A DNA stretch of 64,000 bases from Winogradskyella psychrotolerans (GCF_018860545.1 NZ_JAHKPN010000052.1:62001-126000); one strand, 5' to 3'; shown: positions 48,068-57,324, numbered from the stretch's first letter. A program made the numbers and translations. Notes: a model not told the origin generated them from the letters alone.

Positions 48068-48534
48068 TGCTACAATTAAAATCTTATAAATATTACATAT
48101 TTTTATTAACCACTTTAGCAATCTGTTGGATTGGATTTAAGGCTATAGATTTAAATTTTGTTTTCAATATTTTAGACACCTATTATGTTATTCAGTATTC
48201 AGATATTATTGTAATACTTATGGCACTAGTACTTTTAATAGGATTCACATATTGGCTATTTTCGAAATGTAAAATTACCCTAATTAAAAATCTAGTTAAA
48301 ATTCATAATTTATCAACGATTCTTAGCCTTGTATTATTAATAGTCACGCTTGTTTTCAATGAATTTATCAGTCCTTCAGGTTCCTCATCGCAATTCCCAC
48401 TTTTTGATGACGCTAAAAATACGGAGGTAATACTAATAATACTAAGTGTTATAATTATAGCTTCTCAAATATTATTTGTTATTAATGCATTTGTAAGTCT
48501 TATTCGATACTTTTTATATAAAAAAGAAGTGTAA
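48067..48534 (+). CDS. Four-TM membrane protein, unknown
   Basis: The 155-residue protein has about four membrane segments (about 7-28, 40-62, 78-100, 118-142). Its ATG shares a base with the tsaD stop, so translation is coupled. No motif or family recognised. Confidence 0.68.
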   Translation: MLQLKSYKYYIFLLTTLAICWIGFKAIDLNFVFNILDTYYVIQYSDIIVILMALVLLIGFTYWLFSKCKITLIKNLVKIHNLSTILSLVLLIVTLVFNEFISPSGSSSQFPLFDDAKNTEVILIILSVIIIASQILFVINAFVSLIRYFLYKKEV

Positions 48535-48645
48535 ACTTCATAATTGTTAAAACATCTGTTAACATCCTTACAACCTTTGCTTCTATGGTGTCTTAAAATT
48601 TAGTTGTTTTGCAGTAACCCAAATCGAACTTAAAACAATTTTATT

Positions 48646-49278
48646 ATGAAACATGTATTTACGCTTTTAATTTTACTGCCTTTATTCAGCTTTTCTCAAG
48701 CATCTTTTGAAAAACAATTAGATTCCATTTCCACACCTGAAGAAGCTACATCATTTTTAAAAGAAAATAGACCTGCACACGGTAAACTATTTACCTTCAA
48801 CAAAGCAAAGCATAAAACCAGATTAGCAAACGACTTGTTTAATCTTTCCAAAGGCGGAAAAAAAGTGATTAAAACGGATTTCAATAAAACCTTTTATAAG
48901 GTTATTGATAAAGACGAAGTTAATTATACAAAATTTAGAATTATTTTATTTAATGCCGCAAACTCTTCTGATGAAGACGCCATAGCTAGACGTAAGAAAA
49001 CTTTATCCCTATACCTTCAGGGCTACAGTTTTAAAGATTTAGCAAAACACTATTCATATGGCCCAACGGCTAAGATGGGAGGTGATACAGGCTGGATAAA
49101 AGCAGGTGAAATCTCTGAAGCTTTTGACAATATTGCTTTTAATGAAAGTCATCCTATTGATGAAGCTTTCATGGTAGACGATACAGAAAATAAAGTTTAT
49201 TATTTGGTTCTCAAAACTGAGAATACAAAATCTATTGAAGAAATTACAGTTTTAAAATTTACAGAAGATATTGAGTAA
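48646..49278 (+). CDS. Secreted PpiC-type (parvulin-like) peptidyl-prolyl isomerase
   Basis: A signal peptide (LLPLFSFSQA) precedes a domain with the parvulin hallmarks: SFKDLAKHYSYGPTAKMGGD, then TGWIKAGEISEAFDNIAF (about residues 125-165). Such periplasmic isomerases assist outer-membrane protein folding. The 210-residue length fits a single domain. The following rsmE gene overlaps its stop by one base. Confidence 0.86.
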   Translation: MKHVFTLLILLPLFSFSQASFEKQLDSISTPEEATSFLKENRPAHGKLFTFNKAKHKTRLANDLFNLSKGGKKVIKTDFNKTFYKVIDKDEVNYTKFRIILFNAANSSDEDAIARRKKTLSLYLQGYSFKDLAKHYSYGPTAKMGGDTGWIKAGEISEAFDNIAFNESHPIDEAFMVDDTENKVYYLVLKTENTKSIEEITVLKFTEDIE

Positions 49279-49982
49279 TGCAGTTATTCTATAATCCCAA
49301 CATATCTGAAAATGATACCAGTTTTAGCTTTGAAAAAGACGAAAGTCGACACATCGCTAAAGTTTTACGTAAAACGATTGGCGATACGTTACATATTACG
49401 AATGGAAATGGTTGGTTATTTACAGCGGAAATCACTCTAGCAGATCAAAAACATTGCACAGTTTCCATAACCTCTAGAAGCCTACAACCCAAACGCCATT
49501 ACGATTTGCATTTGGCTGTGGCACCAACTAAAATGAATGATCGCTACGAGTGGTTTTTAGAAAAAGCTACTGAAATTGGAATTGAAACCATCACTCCCAT
49601 TATTTGCGATCATAGCGAACGGAAGGTTGTAAAAACAGAACGTTTTGAAAAAATTATTCAGTCTGCAATGAAACAATCCTTGCAATGCCATTTACCAAAA
49701 CTAAATGCTCCCATTGCTTTTAAAGACTTTATTAGTCAAGAGTTTTCCAATCAAATTTTTATTGCACATTGTGAAGAGACTGATAAAACATCTTTAAAAT
49801 CGCAATTACTACCTGAAACCGATTGCACCATTTTAATTGGACCCGAAGGAGACTTTAGCGTTAAAGAAATTGAAATGGCCTTGCAACACCAGTTTATTCC
49901 TGTAACTTTGGGTGACACACGCTTACGAACAGAAACAGCAGCTATTGCCGCTTGCCATTCTGTGGCTTTTTTAAATGAATAG
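49278..49982 (+). CDS. rsmE: 16S rRNA (uracil1498-N3)-methyltransferase
   Basis: RsmE methylates N3 of U1498 in 16S rRNA. The C-terminal SPOUT domain shows LIGPEGDFSVKEIEMA (about residues 190-205) and LGDTRLRTETAAIAA (about 214-228), with KATEIGIETITPI near 95. The 234-residue length is standard. It overlaps the genes on both sides by a few bases. Confidence 0.96.
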   Translation: MQLFYNPNISENDTSFSFEKDESRHIAKVLRKTIGDTLHITNGNGWLFTAEITLADQKHCTVSITSRSLQPKRHYDLHLAVAPTKMNDRYEWFLEKATEIGIETITPIICDHSERKVVKTERFEKIIQSAMKQSLQCHLPKLNAPIAFKDFISQEFSNQIFIAHCEETDKTSLKSQLLPETDCTILIGPEGDFSVKEIEMALQHQFIPVTLGDTRLRTETAAIAACHSVAFLNE

Positions 49983-50628
49983 ACTAATGAGAATCATTTT
50001 CACTTTATATTTTTCACTTTTCACTTTTGTCTTGTTTTCCCAAGATGTCGCTATTTTAAAATATAAAGGCGGTGGAGATTGGTATAGTAATCCAACCGCT
50101 TTACCCAATTTAATTAAGTACTGTAATGATCATATTGATACAAATATCAATGAAAGTATTCAAACTGTAGAAGCAGGAAGTATTGATATTTTTCAATTTC
50201 CATTGTTACATATGACGGGGCACGGAAACGTCTTCTTCAGTGATGACGATGCCGAAAACTTAAGAAATTACCTTATATCTGGTGGCTTTCTTCATATTGA
50301 TGATAATTATGGCATGGAACCTTATATTACCAAAGAACTCAAAAAAGTATTTCCAAATAGCGAATTAATTGAAATCCCTAAAGATCATAAAATATTCAGT
50401 TCAGCTTATGAATTTTCAAATGGCTTGCCTAAAATCCACGAACACGATGGCAAAGCTCCACAAGCTTTTGGAATTTTTTACGAAAGTAGATTAGTTTTGT
50501 TATTCACTTTTGAAAGCGATTTAGGCGATGGTTGGGAAGATCAAGAAGTTCACAATGACCCTGAAGATGTAAGAGAAAAAGCTTTAAAGATGGGAGCTAA
50601 TATTGTGAAGTATGCTTTTGAAAATTAA
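49975..50628 (+). CDS. DUF4159 domain protein, exported
   Basis: A short hydrophobic leader (IIFTLYFSLFTFVLFSQ) precedes a DUF4159 domain: YKGGGDWYSNPTALPNLIKY (about 25-45), LLHMTGHGNVFFSD and GGFLHIDDNYGMEPY. DUF4159 proteins are widespread in Bacteroidota and of unknown function, often near vWA/gldN-type or membrane genes. An ATG four codons after the first is an alternative start. Confidence 0.85.
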   Translation: MNRLMRIIFTLYFSLFTFVLFSQDVAILKYKGGGDWYSNPTALPNLIKYCNDHIDTNINESIQTVEAGSIDIFQFPLLHMTGHGNVFFSDDDAENLRNYLISGGFLHIDDNYGMEPYITKELKKVFPNSELIEIPKDHKIFSSAYEFSNGLPKIHEHDGKAPQAFGIFYESRLVLLFTFESDLGDGWEDQEVHNDPEDVREKALKMGANIVKYAFEN

Positions 50629-50676
50629 ATTTTTTTAAAATAAAGACCTAATAATCAATAATAAGAAACCACAAGC

Positions 50677-51009
50677 ATGAAATTAAATTACCGTTGCGAG
50701 TCTTGTAAAAAAGATAATTTTATTAGCACGAAAGCTACAGACAGACATGGCTTATTAATGGAAAGAGGGAGTAACGAATTTAATGAACGCTGTAAGCATT
50801 GTGGTCATTTTACAAAAAAACACATCAATAGACTCTATGCAGATGATAATTACACTCTAGTAATTGTTGGGTTTGCTCTTTCTGCAATTGCAACGTTCTT
50901 CTTATGGGATTTTGGTTGGATTTCAACACTGACTGGTACAATTCCTCTATATTTTTGGACTGAAATGAAAAAGAAATCCAGCGCATTTAATAAAACCATG
51001 GTTAAATAA
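50677..51009 (+). CDS. Small zinc-ribbon membrane protein
   Basis: The N-terminal domain has two Cys pairs (CESC at 7-10 and CKHC at 39-42), fitting a Zn ribbon. Two membrane segments follow (about residues 59-75 and 80-95). Basic C-terminus. The 110-residue protein is not a named family to me. It lies 48 bp after DUF4159. Confidence 0.7.
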   Translation: MKLNYRCESCKKDNFISTKATDRHGLLMERGSNEFNERCKHCGHFTKKHINRLYADDNYTLVIVGFALSAIATFFLWDFGWISTLTGTIPLYFWTEMKKKSSAFNKTMVK

Positions 51010-51011
51010 GC

Positions 51012-51215
51012 ATGAAGACGTTTTCTCTTAAATATAAAATCGTTGCATTTTTATTAGTTTTGGCGTTCACCTTTCAATCGATGGAGTCTATTAATAGTCA
51101 TACTTACAAAACAGGTATTGATAGTTATCATTATACCTATTCTTGTTTTGTTGGAAAAATAAGTACTCACTTAGCTATTCATTGCGATGCTAAATTCTGC
51201 AACACCTATTTATAA
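51012..51215 (+). CDS. Possible small exported protein
   Basis: The 67-residue frame starts two bases after the preceding stop and has a basic, then hydrophobic N-terminus (KYKIVAFLLVLAFTFQS), like a signal peptide. The remainder has three Cys and no known motif. It may be real given its position in the gene run. Confidence 0.35.
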   Translation: MKTFSLKYKIVAFLLVLAFTFQSMESINSHTYKTGIDSYHYTYSCFVGKISTHLAIHCDAKFCNTYL

Positions 51216-51247
51216 TAGCGTACAAATTAATTTTGTTTTCAACCTTT

Positions 51248-51751
51248 ATGCAATTAAACCACTACAACTCCAACTTCAAAAAGCAAAAACATCCAATTAC
51301 AGTACTATGTGATAATGTCACTAACGCTCCGAATATTGGTAGTTTATTCAGAACAGCAGATGCTTTTGGTGTTGATGAACTCATCTTTTGCGGTTCAGAT
51401 ATTCCTTTAGGTAAACGGATGACAAAAACGTCACGTTCTACAGAAAAGTATGTCAACCACCGTGTGGAAGACGCTATTGAAACTCAAATAAACATCTTAA
51501 AATCAAATCAGTATTTTTTAATTGCTTTAGAAATTTCAGAAAACAGTCAACCGTTAACGTCCTTCACCTTAGAAACAAAACAACCTATCGCTCTAATCTT
51601 GGGTGATGAAAATTTTGGTATATCTGAAGCTGTACTTAAACAAGTGGATGCTGTGGTTCATATCAATATGTTTGGAAATAATAGTAGCATGAATGTTGTT
51701 CAAGCTACGAGTATAGCACTTTACGAGATTACTAAGCAACTTAATTCATAA
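51248..51751 (+). CDS. SpoU/TrmH-family RNA methyltransferase
   Basis: The protein has the SPOUT-class 2'-O-methyltransferase motifs: NIGSLFRTADAFGVDELIF (about residues 30-48), LILGDENFGIS (about 115) and INMFGNNSSMNVVQATSIAL (about 137-156). I start at ATG 51248, five codons after the earlier TTG. At 167 residues it is a minimal family member, so the exact RNA target (tRNA or rRNA) cannot be told. Confidence 0.9.
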   Translation: MQLNHYNSNFKKQKHPITVLCDNVTNAPNIGSLFRTADAFGVDELIFCGSDIPLGKRMTKTSRSTEKYVNHRVEDAIETQINILKSNQYFLIALEISENSQPLTSFTLETKQPIALILGDENFGISEAVLKQVDAVVHINMFGNNSSMNVVQATSIALYEITKQLNS

Positions 51752-51760
51752 ATTTGTCTT

Positions 51761-51777
51761 GCTGAATTATATTCAGC
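51761..51777 (+). terminator. Small hairpin after the methyltransferase gene
   Basis: GCTGAAT and ATTCAGC are perfect arms with a 3-base loop, ten bases after the stop codon. The following tail is only partly U-rich. It may be a weak terminator before the transporter gene. Confidence 0.45.
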
Positions 51778-51800
51778 ATCTTTGAGTAAATAATTACACC

Positions 51801-52889
51801 ATGAATTCAAAAACAATAGCCAACGGTATTTTAAGAGCAATAGGTGTCATATTAGCTATTATTTTAGTGTTATATTTTCTTTTTAAAATTCAGTCTGTAA
51901 TTGTTTATATCGCTTTAGCTGTAGTTATTTCGCTTATCGGAAGGCCTATTATTCTTTTTTTAAGAGATCGCTTAAAATTTAATAATACTATTGCTGTCGT
52001 AGTAACGATGGTATTACTATTAGGTCTTTTAGTAGGTTTAGTTGGACTTTTTATTCCATTAATTATGGAACAAGGCCAAAATTTAGCATTATTAAATATT
52101 GAACAACTACAAGTTAATATTGAAAATCTGTATGATCAAATTATCACCTATTTTCAATTTAATAATATTGATATTGAACAATCTATAGAAGACTCTCACT
52201 TACTATCAAAACTCGATTTTGCTATTATACCTAACTTCTTAAATAGTTTTGTAAGTGGTTTAGGTACTTTTAGTATTGGTTTGTTTTCTGTACTTTTTAT
52301 TTCGTTTTTCTTTTTAAAAGATAGTAAGTTGTTTGAAGATGGTTTAATGACCTTTATACCTAGCGGAAATGAAGAACGCTCTAAACGTTCAATAAATACT
52401 ATAAAAGACTTATTATCACGTTATTTTGTTGGACTTATACTTCAAATTTTAATCTTGTTCGTTATTTATACGATTGTGTTATTAATTTTTGATATTGATA
52501 ATGCTATTGTAATTGCATTCTTATGTGCATTACTAAACCTTGTGCCTTATGTTGGTCCTTTAGTGAGTGGTTTTTTAATGCTTTTATTAAGCATGTCTAG
52601 TAACTTAGGAGAAAGTTTTAGCGATGTTATTTTACCAAAAACAACCTATGTTATGATTGGTTTTATTATAGCGCAATTGGTAGATAATTTCTTCTGTCAA
52701 CCTTACATATTTTCTAAAAGTGTTAAGTCTCACCCCTTAGAAATTTTCTTAGTTATCATCATTGCAGGTATTCTATTTGGTGTGGTTGGAATGATAGTCG
52801 CTATACCGTCTTATACGGCCATAAAAGTAATTCTGAAAGAATTTTTATCAGAGTACAACATCGTTAAAAAGCTGACTAAAAACTTATAG
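51801..52889 (+). CDS. AI-2E family transporter
   Basis: The 362-residue integral membrane protein has the layout of the AI-2E/PerM family: two N-terminal segments, a short soluble helical part (about 85-150) and about six further segments, with motifs FFLKDSKLFEDGLMTFIP and LNLVPYVGPLVSGFL. The family includes autoinducer-2 exporters and Na+/H+ antiporters; the substrate here is unknown. Confidence 0.88.
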   Translation: MNSKTIANGILRAIGVILAIILVLYFLFKIQSVIVYIALAVVISLIGRPIILFLRDRLKFNNTIAVVVTMVLLLGLLVGLVGLFIPLIMEQGQNLALLNIEQLQVNIENLYDQIITYFQFNNIDIEQSIEDSHLLSKLDFAIIPNFLNSFVSGLGTFSIGLFSVLFISFFFLKDSKLFEDGLMTFIPSGNEERSKRSINTIKDLLSRYFVGLILQILILFVIYTIVLLIFDIDNAIVIAFLCALLNLVPYVGPLVSGFLMLLLSMSSNLGESFSDVILPKTTYVMIGFIIAQLVDNFFCQPYIFSKSVKSHPLEIFLVIIIAGILFGVVGMIVAIPSYTAIKVILKEFLSEYNIVKKLTKNL

Positions 52890-52896
52890 TATTAGT

Positions 52897-54078
52897 TTGA
52901 ATACATCATTACTACATATTGAAATTCAAGATTTTATAAGTAAAAATATAAATTCAAACACTTCTGAATTATTATTAAAAGGTATGCCGTTTGACATTGT
53001 AGATTCTAAATTAATCATTGAACAAATTGAAGCCAAAAAACGATGCCAAAAGAAATTACCAACGTGGTATAACACTGAACAGATATACTATCCTAACAGA
53101 CTAAATATAGAGCAAACTTCGTCAGAACAAACCGCTAAATTTAAAGCCGATTTAGTATCCGGAAAATCAGTGATTGACCTCACAGGAGGCTTTGGTGTAG
53201 ATGCGTATTACTTTTCAAAACAAGTCAATCAAGTGACACATTGTGAAATCAATTCTCAATTGTCAGAACTGGTAAAGCACAATGCTAATGCATTAAATAT
53301 TTCTAATATAACTTTTATTAACGGTAACGGAATTGAAGCTTTAAAACGCATTGATGAACCCTTCGATTGGATTTATGTGGATCCTTCGCGTCGTGATGAC
53401 TCAAAGCAAAAGGTGTTTTTACTTTCTGATTGTGAACCCAACATAAAAACGCATCACGATTTATTTCTAAAATATGCCGAAAATGTGATGATTAAAACCT
53501 CTCCGTTATTAGATATAACGGCGACACTATTAGACATAGCAAATGTTAAAGAAATTTATGTGGTTGCTGTAAATAATGAAGTGAAGGAATTACTTTGGAT
53601 TTTGGAACGGAATTTTGAAGGAGACGTGAACATTAAAACAGTAAACCTACAAAAATCGAACACGCAACGTTTTAATTTTAAGTTCAATGACGAACCAGAA
53701 GCTAGTGTAACATTTAGTGAACCACTCACCTATTTATACGAGCCTAATGCAGCAGTTTTAAAATCAGGAAGTTTTAACTCGGTGAGTTCGCTTTTAAAGA
53801 TCTCTAAATTACATAAACATTCGCATTTATATACCTCAGAGAACCTAATCGATTTTCCAGGAAGGAGATTCAAAATTGAAAAGATTATCTCTTTCAATAA
53901 AAAGGCCTTTTCAAAAGAACGAATTGTAAAAGCCAACGTAACGACACGGAATTTTCCATTATCCGTTAATGCTATTCGTAAAAAATTGAAAGTTAAGGAT
54001 GGTGGAAACAATTATTTATTCTTCACTACAAGCCATAATGATTCTAAAATTATCATCATTTGCTCAAAAGTAGTCTAG
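52897..54078 (+). CDS. Class I SAM-dependent methyltransferase with THUMP-like domain
   Basis: The 393-residue protein has the SAM-binding motif VIDLTGGFGVDAYYFS (about residues 88-103) and a catalytic-type DWIYVDPSRRDD (about 155-166). The C-terminal part resembles the THUMP-like domain that accompanies some Bacteroidota rRNA/tRNA methylases. Start is TTG at 52897; no better ATG lies nearby. Confidence 0.85.
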   Translation: MNTSLLHIEIQDFISKNINSNTSELLLKGMPFDIVDSKLIIEQIEAKKRCQKKLPTWYNTEQIYYPNRLNIEQTSSEQTAKFKADLVSGKSVIDLTGGFGVDAYYFSKQVNQVTHCEINSQLSELVKHNANALNISNITFINGNGIEALKRIDEPFDWIYVDPSRRDDSKQKVFLLSDCEPNIKTHHDLFLKYAENVMIKTSPLLDITATLLDIANVKEIYVVAVNNEVKELLWILERNFEGDVNIKTVNLQKSNTQRFNFKFNDEPEASVTFSEPLTYLYEPNAAVLKSGSFNSVSSLLKISKLHKHSHLYTSENLIDFPGRRFKIEKIISFNKKAFSKERIVKANVTTRNFPLSVNAIRKKLKVKDGGNNYLFFTTSHNDSKIIIICSKVV

Positions 54079-54118
54079 GTCTATTTTTATGCTTCGATAA
54101 TTTATACTTGTATACAAA

Positions 54119-54712
54119 TTACAGAAATCCTTTCTGAACAACAACCATATCGTTTCCCCAAAGTTTTACTAAGTATGAAATATCGATAGGAAAGAATGAC
54201 GAAGAACCATCAGTGTTGTACTTTACAGGACATTCAATTTTGCTATCGTCAATAATTTCACATGTATTTTTACCATTATCAGAAATGTAAATATTACCCG
54301 AATCGATTTTATCATAGACTTTTTTTAAATCTATAATCGCATATTTTAAAAATTTAGAGGTTTTACTAATATCCTTTTTCGAGCAATCTAAAATGCCGTA
54401 AGTAAAATAGTGTGCCTTCATTTTAAAATATTCAGATTCTTGTCGGTCTTCATGTTTATTCTCATCACGTCTATAACGAATTGTAAAATCTGTAAAAGCT
54501 TTGTATTTTTCTTCTCTAAACCGTTCTTGTACGGTATTTACGGCATCCTTATTTCTAAAAACGTAATCGATACCCACAGTCATATCAATATATTTTGCAA
54601 AACTTTTTTTCAGCCTCACCTCTTCCCAACTGATTTGTCTATAAATATTAGGTACAGCGATATGTTTATGTACATAATCTGTAAACGCTCTATCATTTTT
54701 ATATTTAGACAT
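54119..54712 (-). CDS. Unrecognised protein, possible PD-(D/E)XK nuclease-like
   Basis: The 197-residue soluble protein has GIDYVF (about 47-52) followed by NTVQERFREEKY (about 59-70) and DFTIRY (about 75-80). An Asp followed by a Q-x-R/K after about a dozen residues is the pattern of compact restriction-like nuclease cores, but this is only inference. No signal or membrane segment. It stands alone on its strand next to the tRNA cluster, a favoured insertion site for mobile DNA. Confidence 0.6.
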   Translation of the reverse strand: MSKYKNDRAFTDYVHKHIAVPNIYRQISWEEVRLKKSFAKYIDMTVGIDYVFRNKDAVNTVQERFREEKYKAFTDFTIRYRRDENKHEDRQESEYFKMKAHYFTYGILDCSKKDISKTSKFLKYAIIDLKKVYDKIDSGNIYISDNGKNTCEIIDDSKIECPVKYNTDGSSSFFPIDISYLVKLWGNDMVVVQKGFL

Positions 54713-54935
54713 TTTACAATTTGGAATTTACTGTTCCACTTCTCATTTAAAAAAACATAAAATTCATCAAAGAATTAACGTGGCAATTTTTATATCCCTC
54801 TGATAAATATACACTTAAATATATGATAAAATTATTCCTATAAATTTTATAAAAAAACTTAAATAAATTGTTGCGTTCTTTAAAATGTTGCGTTACATTT
54901 GCATCCGCAATTAAGAGAATGTTCTTTTATATATT
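54713..54935. other. AT-rich intergenic region upstream of the tRNA cluster
   Basis: This 223-bp gap holds the strong tRNA promoter (54871-54901) near its right end. I see no other gene or repeat. Confidence 0.5.
54871..54901 (+). promoter_or_regulatory. Promoter of the tRNA cluster
   Basis: TTG (54871-54873) and TACATTTG (54894-54901) match the Bacteroidota consensus with an ideal 20-nt spacer. Transcription would begin near 54908, about 28 nt before tRNA-Ser. Confidence 0.8.
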
Positions 54936-55024
54936 GGAGAGGTGCCTGAGTGGCCGAAAGGAGCGGTTTGCTAAATCGTCGTCGGTGGAAACACTGACCC
55001 AGGGTTCGAATCCCTGTCTCTCCG
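54936..55024 (+). tRNA. tRNA-Ser (GCT)
   Basis: An 89-nt tRNA with a long variable arm, as in Ser. The acceptor GGAGAGG pairs with TCTCTCC, the anticodon loop TTGCTAA carries GCT, and GGTTCGAATCC forms the T arm. CCA is not encoded. Confidence 0.95.
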
Positions 55025-55077
55025 CAATTTTTACTGCAGCTTATGCGATTCTGTAAGTAATATAAGATAATCATTTT

Positions 55078-55152
55078 CGGGGTGTAGCGTAGCCCGGTTA
55101 TCGCGCCACGTTTGGGACGTGGAGGCCGCAGGTTCGAATCCTGCCACCCCGA
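55078..55152 (+). tRNA. tRNA-Pro (TGG)
   Basis: Acceptor CGGGGTG pairs with CACCCCG, the anticodon loop TTTGGGA carries TGG, and GGTTCGAATCC forms the T arm. Part of the same transcript as tRNA-Ser. Confidence 0.95.
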
Positions 55153-55185
55153 CTTTTATTGAATTTTTAGAGTTTTACTCTAAAT

Positions 55186-55259
<74 letters not shown>

Positions 55260-55260
55260 C

Positions 55261-55294
55261 AAAAAGCCTTAACATTTATGTTGAGGCTTTTTTG
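55261..55294 (+). terminator. Terminator after tRNA-Arg
   Basis: AAAAAGCCTTAACAT and ATGTTGAGGCTTTTTT form a stem followed by T residues, directly after the tRNA. It ends the Ser-Pro-Arg transcript. Confidence 0.82.
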
Positions 55295-55420
55295 TGTTTA
55301 ATTATATATTATACAACACCTATTATAACTTTAAATCTATAGATAATTTCTACGTTCAATCTACGGTAAATTTTATAGCCTAAAAAAAAGAAAAATTAAG
55401 GCATTTTTAAAAAATATTTA

Positions 55421-55428
55421 TATATTCG
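55421..55428 (+). promoter_or_regulatory. Possible -7 box for the Gly-Tyr tRNA transcript
   Basis: TATATTCG differs from TAnnTTTG by one base and lies 18 nt before tRNA-Gly. No clear TTG partner is seen, so this is weak. Confidence 0.35.
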
Positions 55429-55446
55429 CGACCGCTTACCAAAAAT

Positions 55447-55519
55447 GCGAGAGTAGCTCAGTTGGTAGAGCGTCAGCCTTCCAAGCTGAATGTCGCCGGT
55501 TCGAACCCGGTCTCTCGCT
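55447..55519 (+). tRNA. tRNA-Gly (TCC)
   Basis: Acceptor GCGAGAG pairs with CTCTCGC, the anticodon loop CTTCCAA carries TCC, and CGGTTCGAACCCG forms the T arm. Its 5' half resembles the chimeric pseudogene downstream. Confidence 0.95.
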
Positions 55520-55576
55520 CTAAAGACATCCTCTGTTGAGTGGTCTTTTTAGTTTGAAATATTGAATTAAAGCATT

Positions 55577-55658
<82 letters not shown>

Positions 55659-55820
55659 CAAATGATTTTTAAATGCAGCTTTACAAAAACTCACTTTTGT
55701 AAAATCATTGGGATTGAGTCATCACCAATCTAGAATACTCAGCGATACGAAGTAATCTAAAATAAACCTAACTGATTCTAAATATTGAAATACCATTATT
55801 AAAGCAATTTAATTACAAAA

Positions 55821-55894
55821 TGTACGAGTCGCTCAGTTGGTAAAGCGTCAGCCTTCCAATTAGGCGGTCCTAGGTTCGAATCCTAGTGCGATCA
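55821..55894 (+). pseudogene. Chimeric tRNA pseudogene (Gly 5' half, Arg 3' half)
   Basis: The 5' half (TCGCTCAGTTGGTAAAGCGT, then CAGCCTTCCAA) follows tRNA-Gly, including the TCC anticodon. From 55863 (GGCGGTCCTAGGTTCGAATC onward) it is identical to the 3' half of tRNA-Arg, and the identity continues past the tRNA into AAAAAGCCTTA of its terminator. The acceptor halves (TACGAGT and TGCGATC) cannot pair and the anticodon stem is broken, so it should not give a working tRNA. It looks like a recombination product of the tandem cluster. Confidence 0.85.
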
Positions 55895-55930
55895 CAAAAA
55901 GCCTTACTAGAAATAGTGAGGCTATTTTGT
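55895..55930 (+). terminator. Terminator copy after the chimeric tRNA
   Basis: AAAAAGCCTTACTA and TAGTGAGGCTATTTT form a stem that begins like the tRNA-Arg terminator, then diverges in its loop. It would end transcription from the Gly-Tyr unit. Confidence 0.65.
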
Positions 55931-56022
55931 GTTTTAGAACTATGTGTTTTCTATTACATTTTATATTCTCAATCGAAAAATATATTTTATATCAATATCC
56001 AAATTACAGTGGTTTTCTCTAC

Positions 56023-57324
56023 TTAGTAAAAAGCCGTTTTTATAGCTTCTACAGACACGCCAAACAAAGCTTCAATAACAGGATTTAAACTATCCTCATC
56101 GCCTTCCATATGACAGGTTAATTGTATATGCGTTGCGCTTTCTCCTGAATTTAGAGCTAAAGCTGGTGACGATGTTTCCAATTCATAAAAAGGGCCTAAT
56201 GGTTTTGCTCCTGATTCAGGTTCTCCATCGTTATAAGCATTTATGACATCCCCTTCAAATGGTTTATCTTGAATTTCCCACATGGAATTGACGTAATCCA
56301 TTGCATTTTCAGGCTTGTTATATTTTACTATAGTTAAGATGCCATTTTCAGAATCATAAGAACCTGCAATATTTTTAGCACGCATAGGCGACAATCCTAT
56401 TTTACTACGATACTGACCATCTCCACTAAAATAAATTACCTGATCTTTAACCACTAATCGGTCTGATGGCACTTTACCAAAATAAGCATCATTTACCACC
56501 TCACCTAAGTCAGCTACTTCACCTTGTACATAAGGAATTATAATCGTCGTATATGGCGAATGATTGTACATCCCTAACATCCACATAGAAAGTAAACCGG
56601 TTTCTTTTTTCCAATCGGTTTCTCCTAAATTGGTCATGATATTGGTCGTTTTATAAGCAACGGATTTAATCGTTTCTGCTAAGGTGTCTAAGCCCAGTTC
56701 TTTTTGAAGGTTTTGTTTTGAAAGAATAGCTACTTCACGTTGAATGCCCATATTAAATGTGAAACCCGAATAATTGGTTAATGCCGCTTCCTTTGTAAAT
56801 ACAACTTTATTTGAAGTCTTACTTTTTACATCAAATGGTTCTAAGTCTATCAACTTTGGTGTGTACCAATCGTCTAAAGTAAATTCGGTTCCTTTTTTGA
56901 AGAAAATAGAATATTGTCCACCTTCTGGCCCTAACCAAAAACGTTCTTCACCTCCAAAAACGTTGATATGTTCTAAGGTGTCTTTAGATTTGAATAATTC
57001 TTTATTTATCCAACCGTAACTTCTGCCTTTGGCACCAAAAGCACTACTAGTCATCACGCGACCTTGCAATGCTGCTGCAATAGCTACTTTTGAGTTGTTA
57101 GTTTCGTCCTTAAGTTCTATGACGTCTATATAATCTTTCATAAACATAACGTCGTCTGCATAAGTGGATATGTTCTTATTTATAGCAGTCGTATCAAGTG
57201 AATCGGTAGTGTTATTGTCTTTTTCCATTTCAGATTTCTTTTTTGAATTACAGGATATAGTTAATAAAATAAAGCATACAATTATTGTAACGCTTCCTAA
57301 TAAATGTGGTTGTTTTAGTTTCAT
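56023..57324 (-). CDS. DUF6786-type lipoprotein
   Basis: The 433-residue protein has a lipoprotein signal (LLTISCNS, Cys about 25) and a soluble beta-rich domain. Segments GRVMTSSAFGAKGRSYGWIN (about 89-108) and GGEERFWLGPEGGQYSIFFK (about 124-143) resemble a family I recall as DUF6786, found in Bacteroidota polysaccharide loci and possibly related to the aldose-epimerase-like fold. Function unknown. It is the last gene of the sulfatase/esterase group, 41 bp after the fusion gene. Confidence 0.75.
   Translation of the reverse strand: MKLKQPHLLGSVTIIVCFILLTISCNSKKKSEMEKDNNTTDSLDTTAINKNISTYADDVMFMKDYIDVIELKDETNNSKVAIAAALQGRVMTSSAFGAKGRSYGWINKELFKSKDTLEHINVFGGEERFWLGPEGGQYSIFFKKGTEFTLDDWYTPKLIDLEPFDVKSKTSNKVVFTKEAALTNYSGFTFNMGIQREVAILSKQNLQKELGLDTLAETIKSVAYKTTNIMTNLGETDWKKETGLLSMWMLGMYNHSPYTTIIIPYVQGEVADLGEVVNDAYFGKVPSDRLVVKDQVIYFSGDGQYRSKIGLSPMRAKNIAGSYDSENGILTIVKYNKPENAMDYVNSMWEIQDKPFEGDVINAYNDGEPESGAKPLGPFYELETSSPALALNSGESATHIQLTCHMEGDEDSLNPVIEALFGVSVEAIKTAFY

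Noticed and set aside
54868-55074. Short frames across tRNA-Ser on both strands
   Set aside because: They read through the tRNA gene itself.
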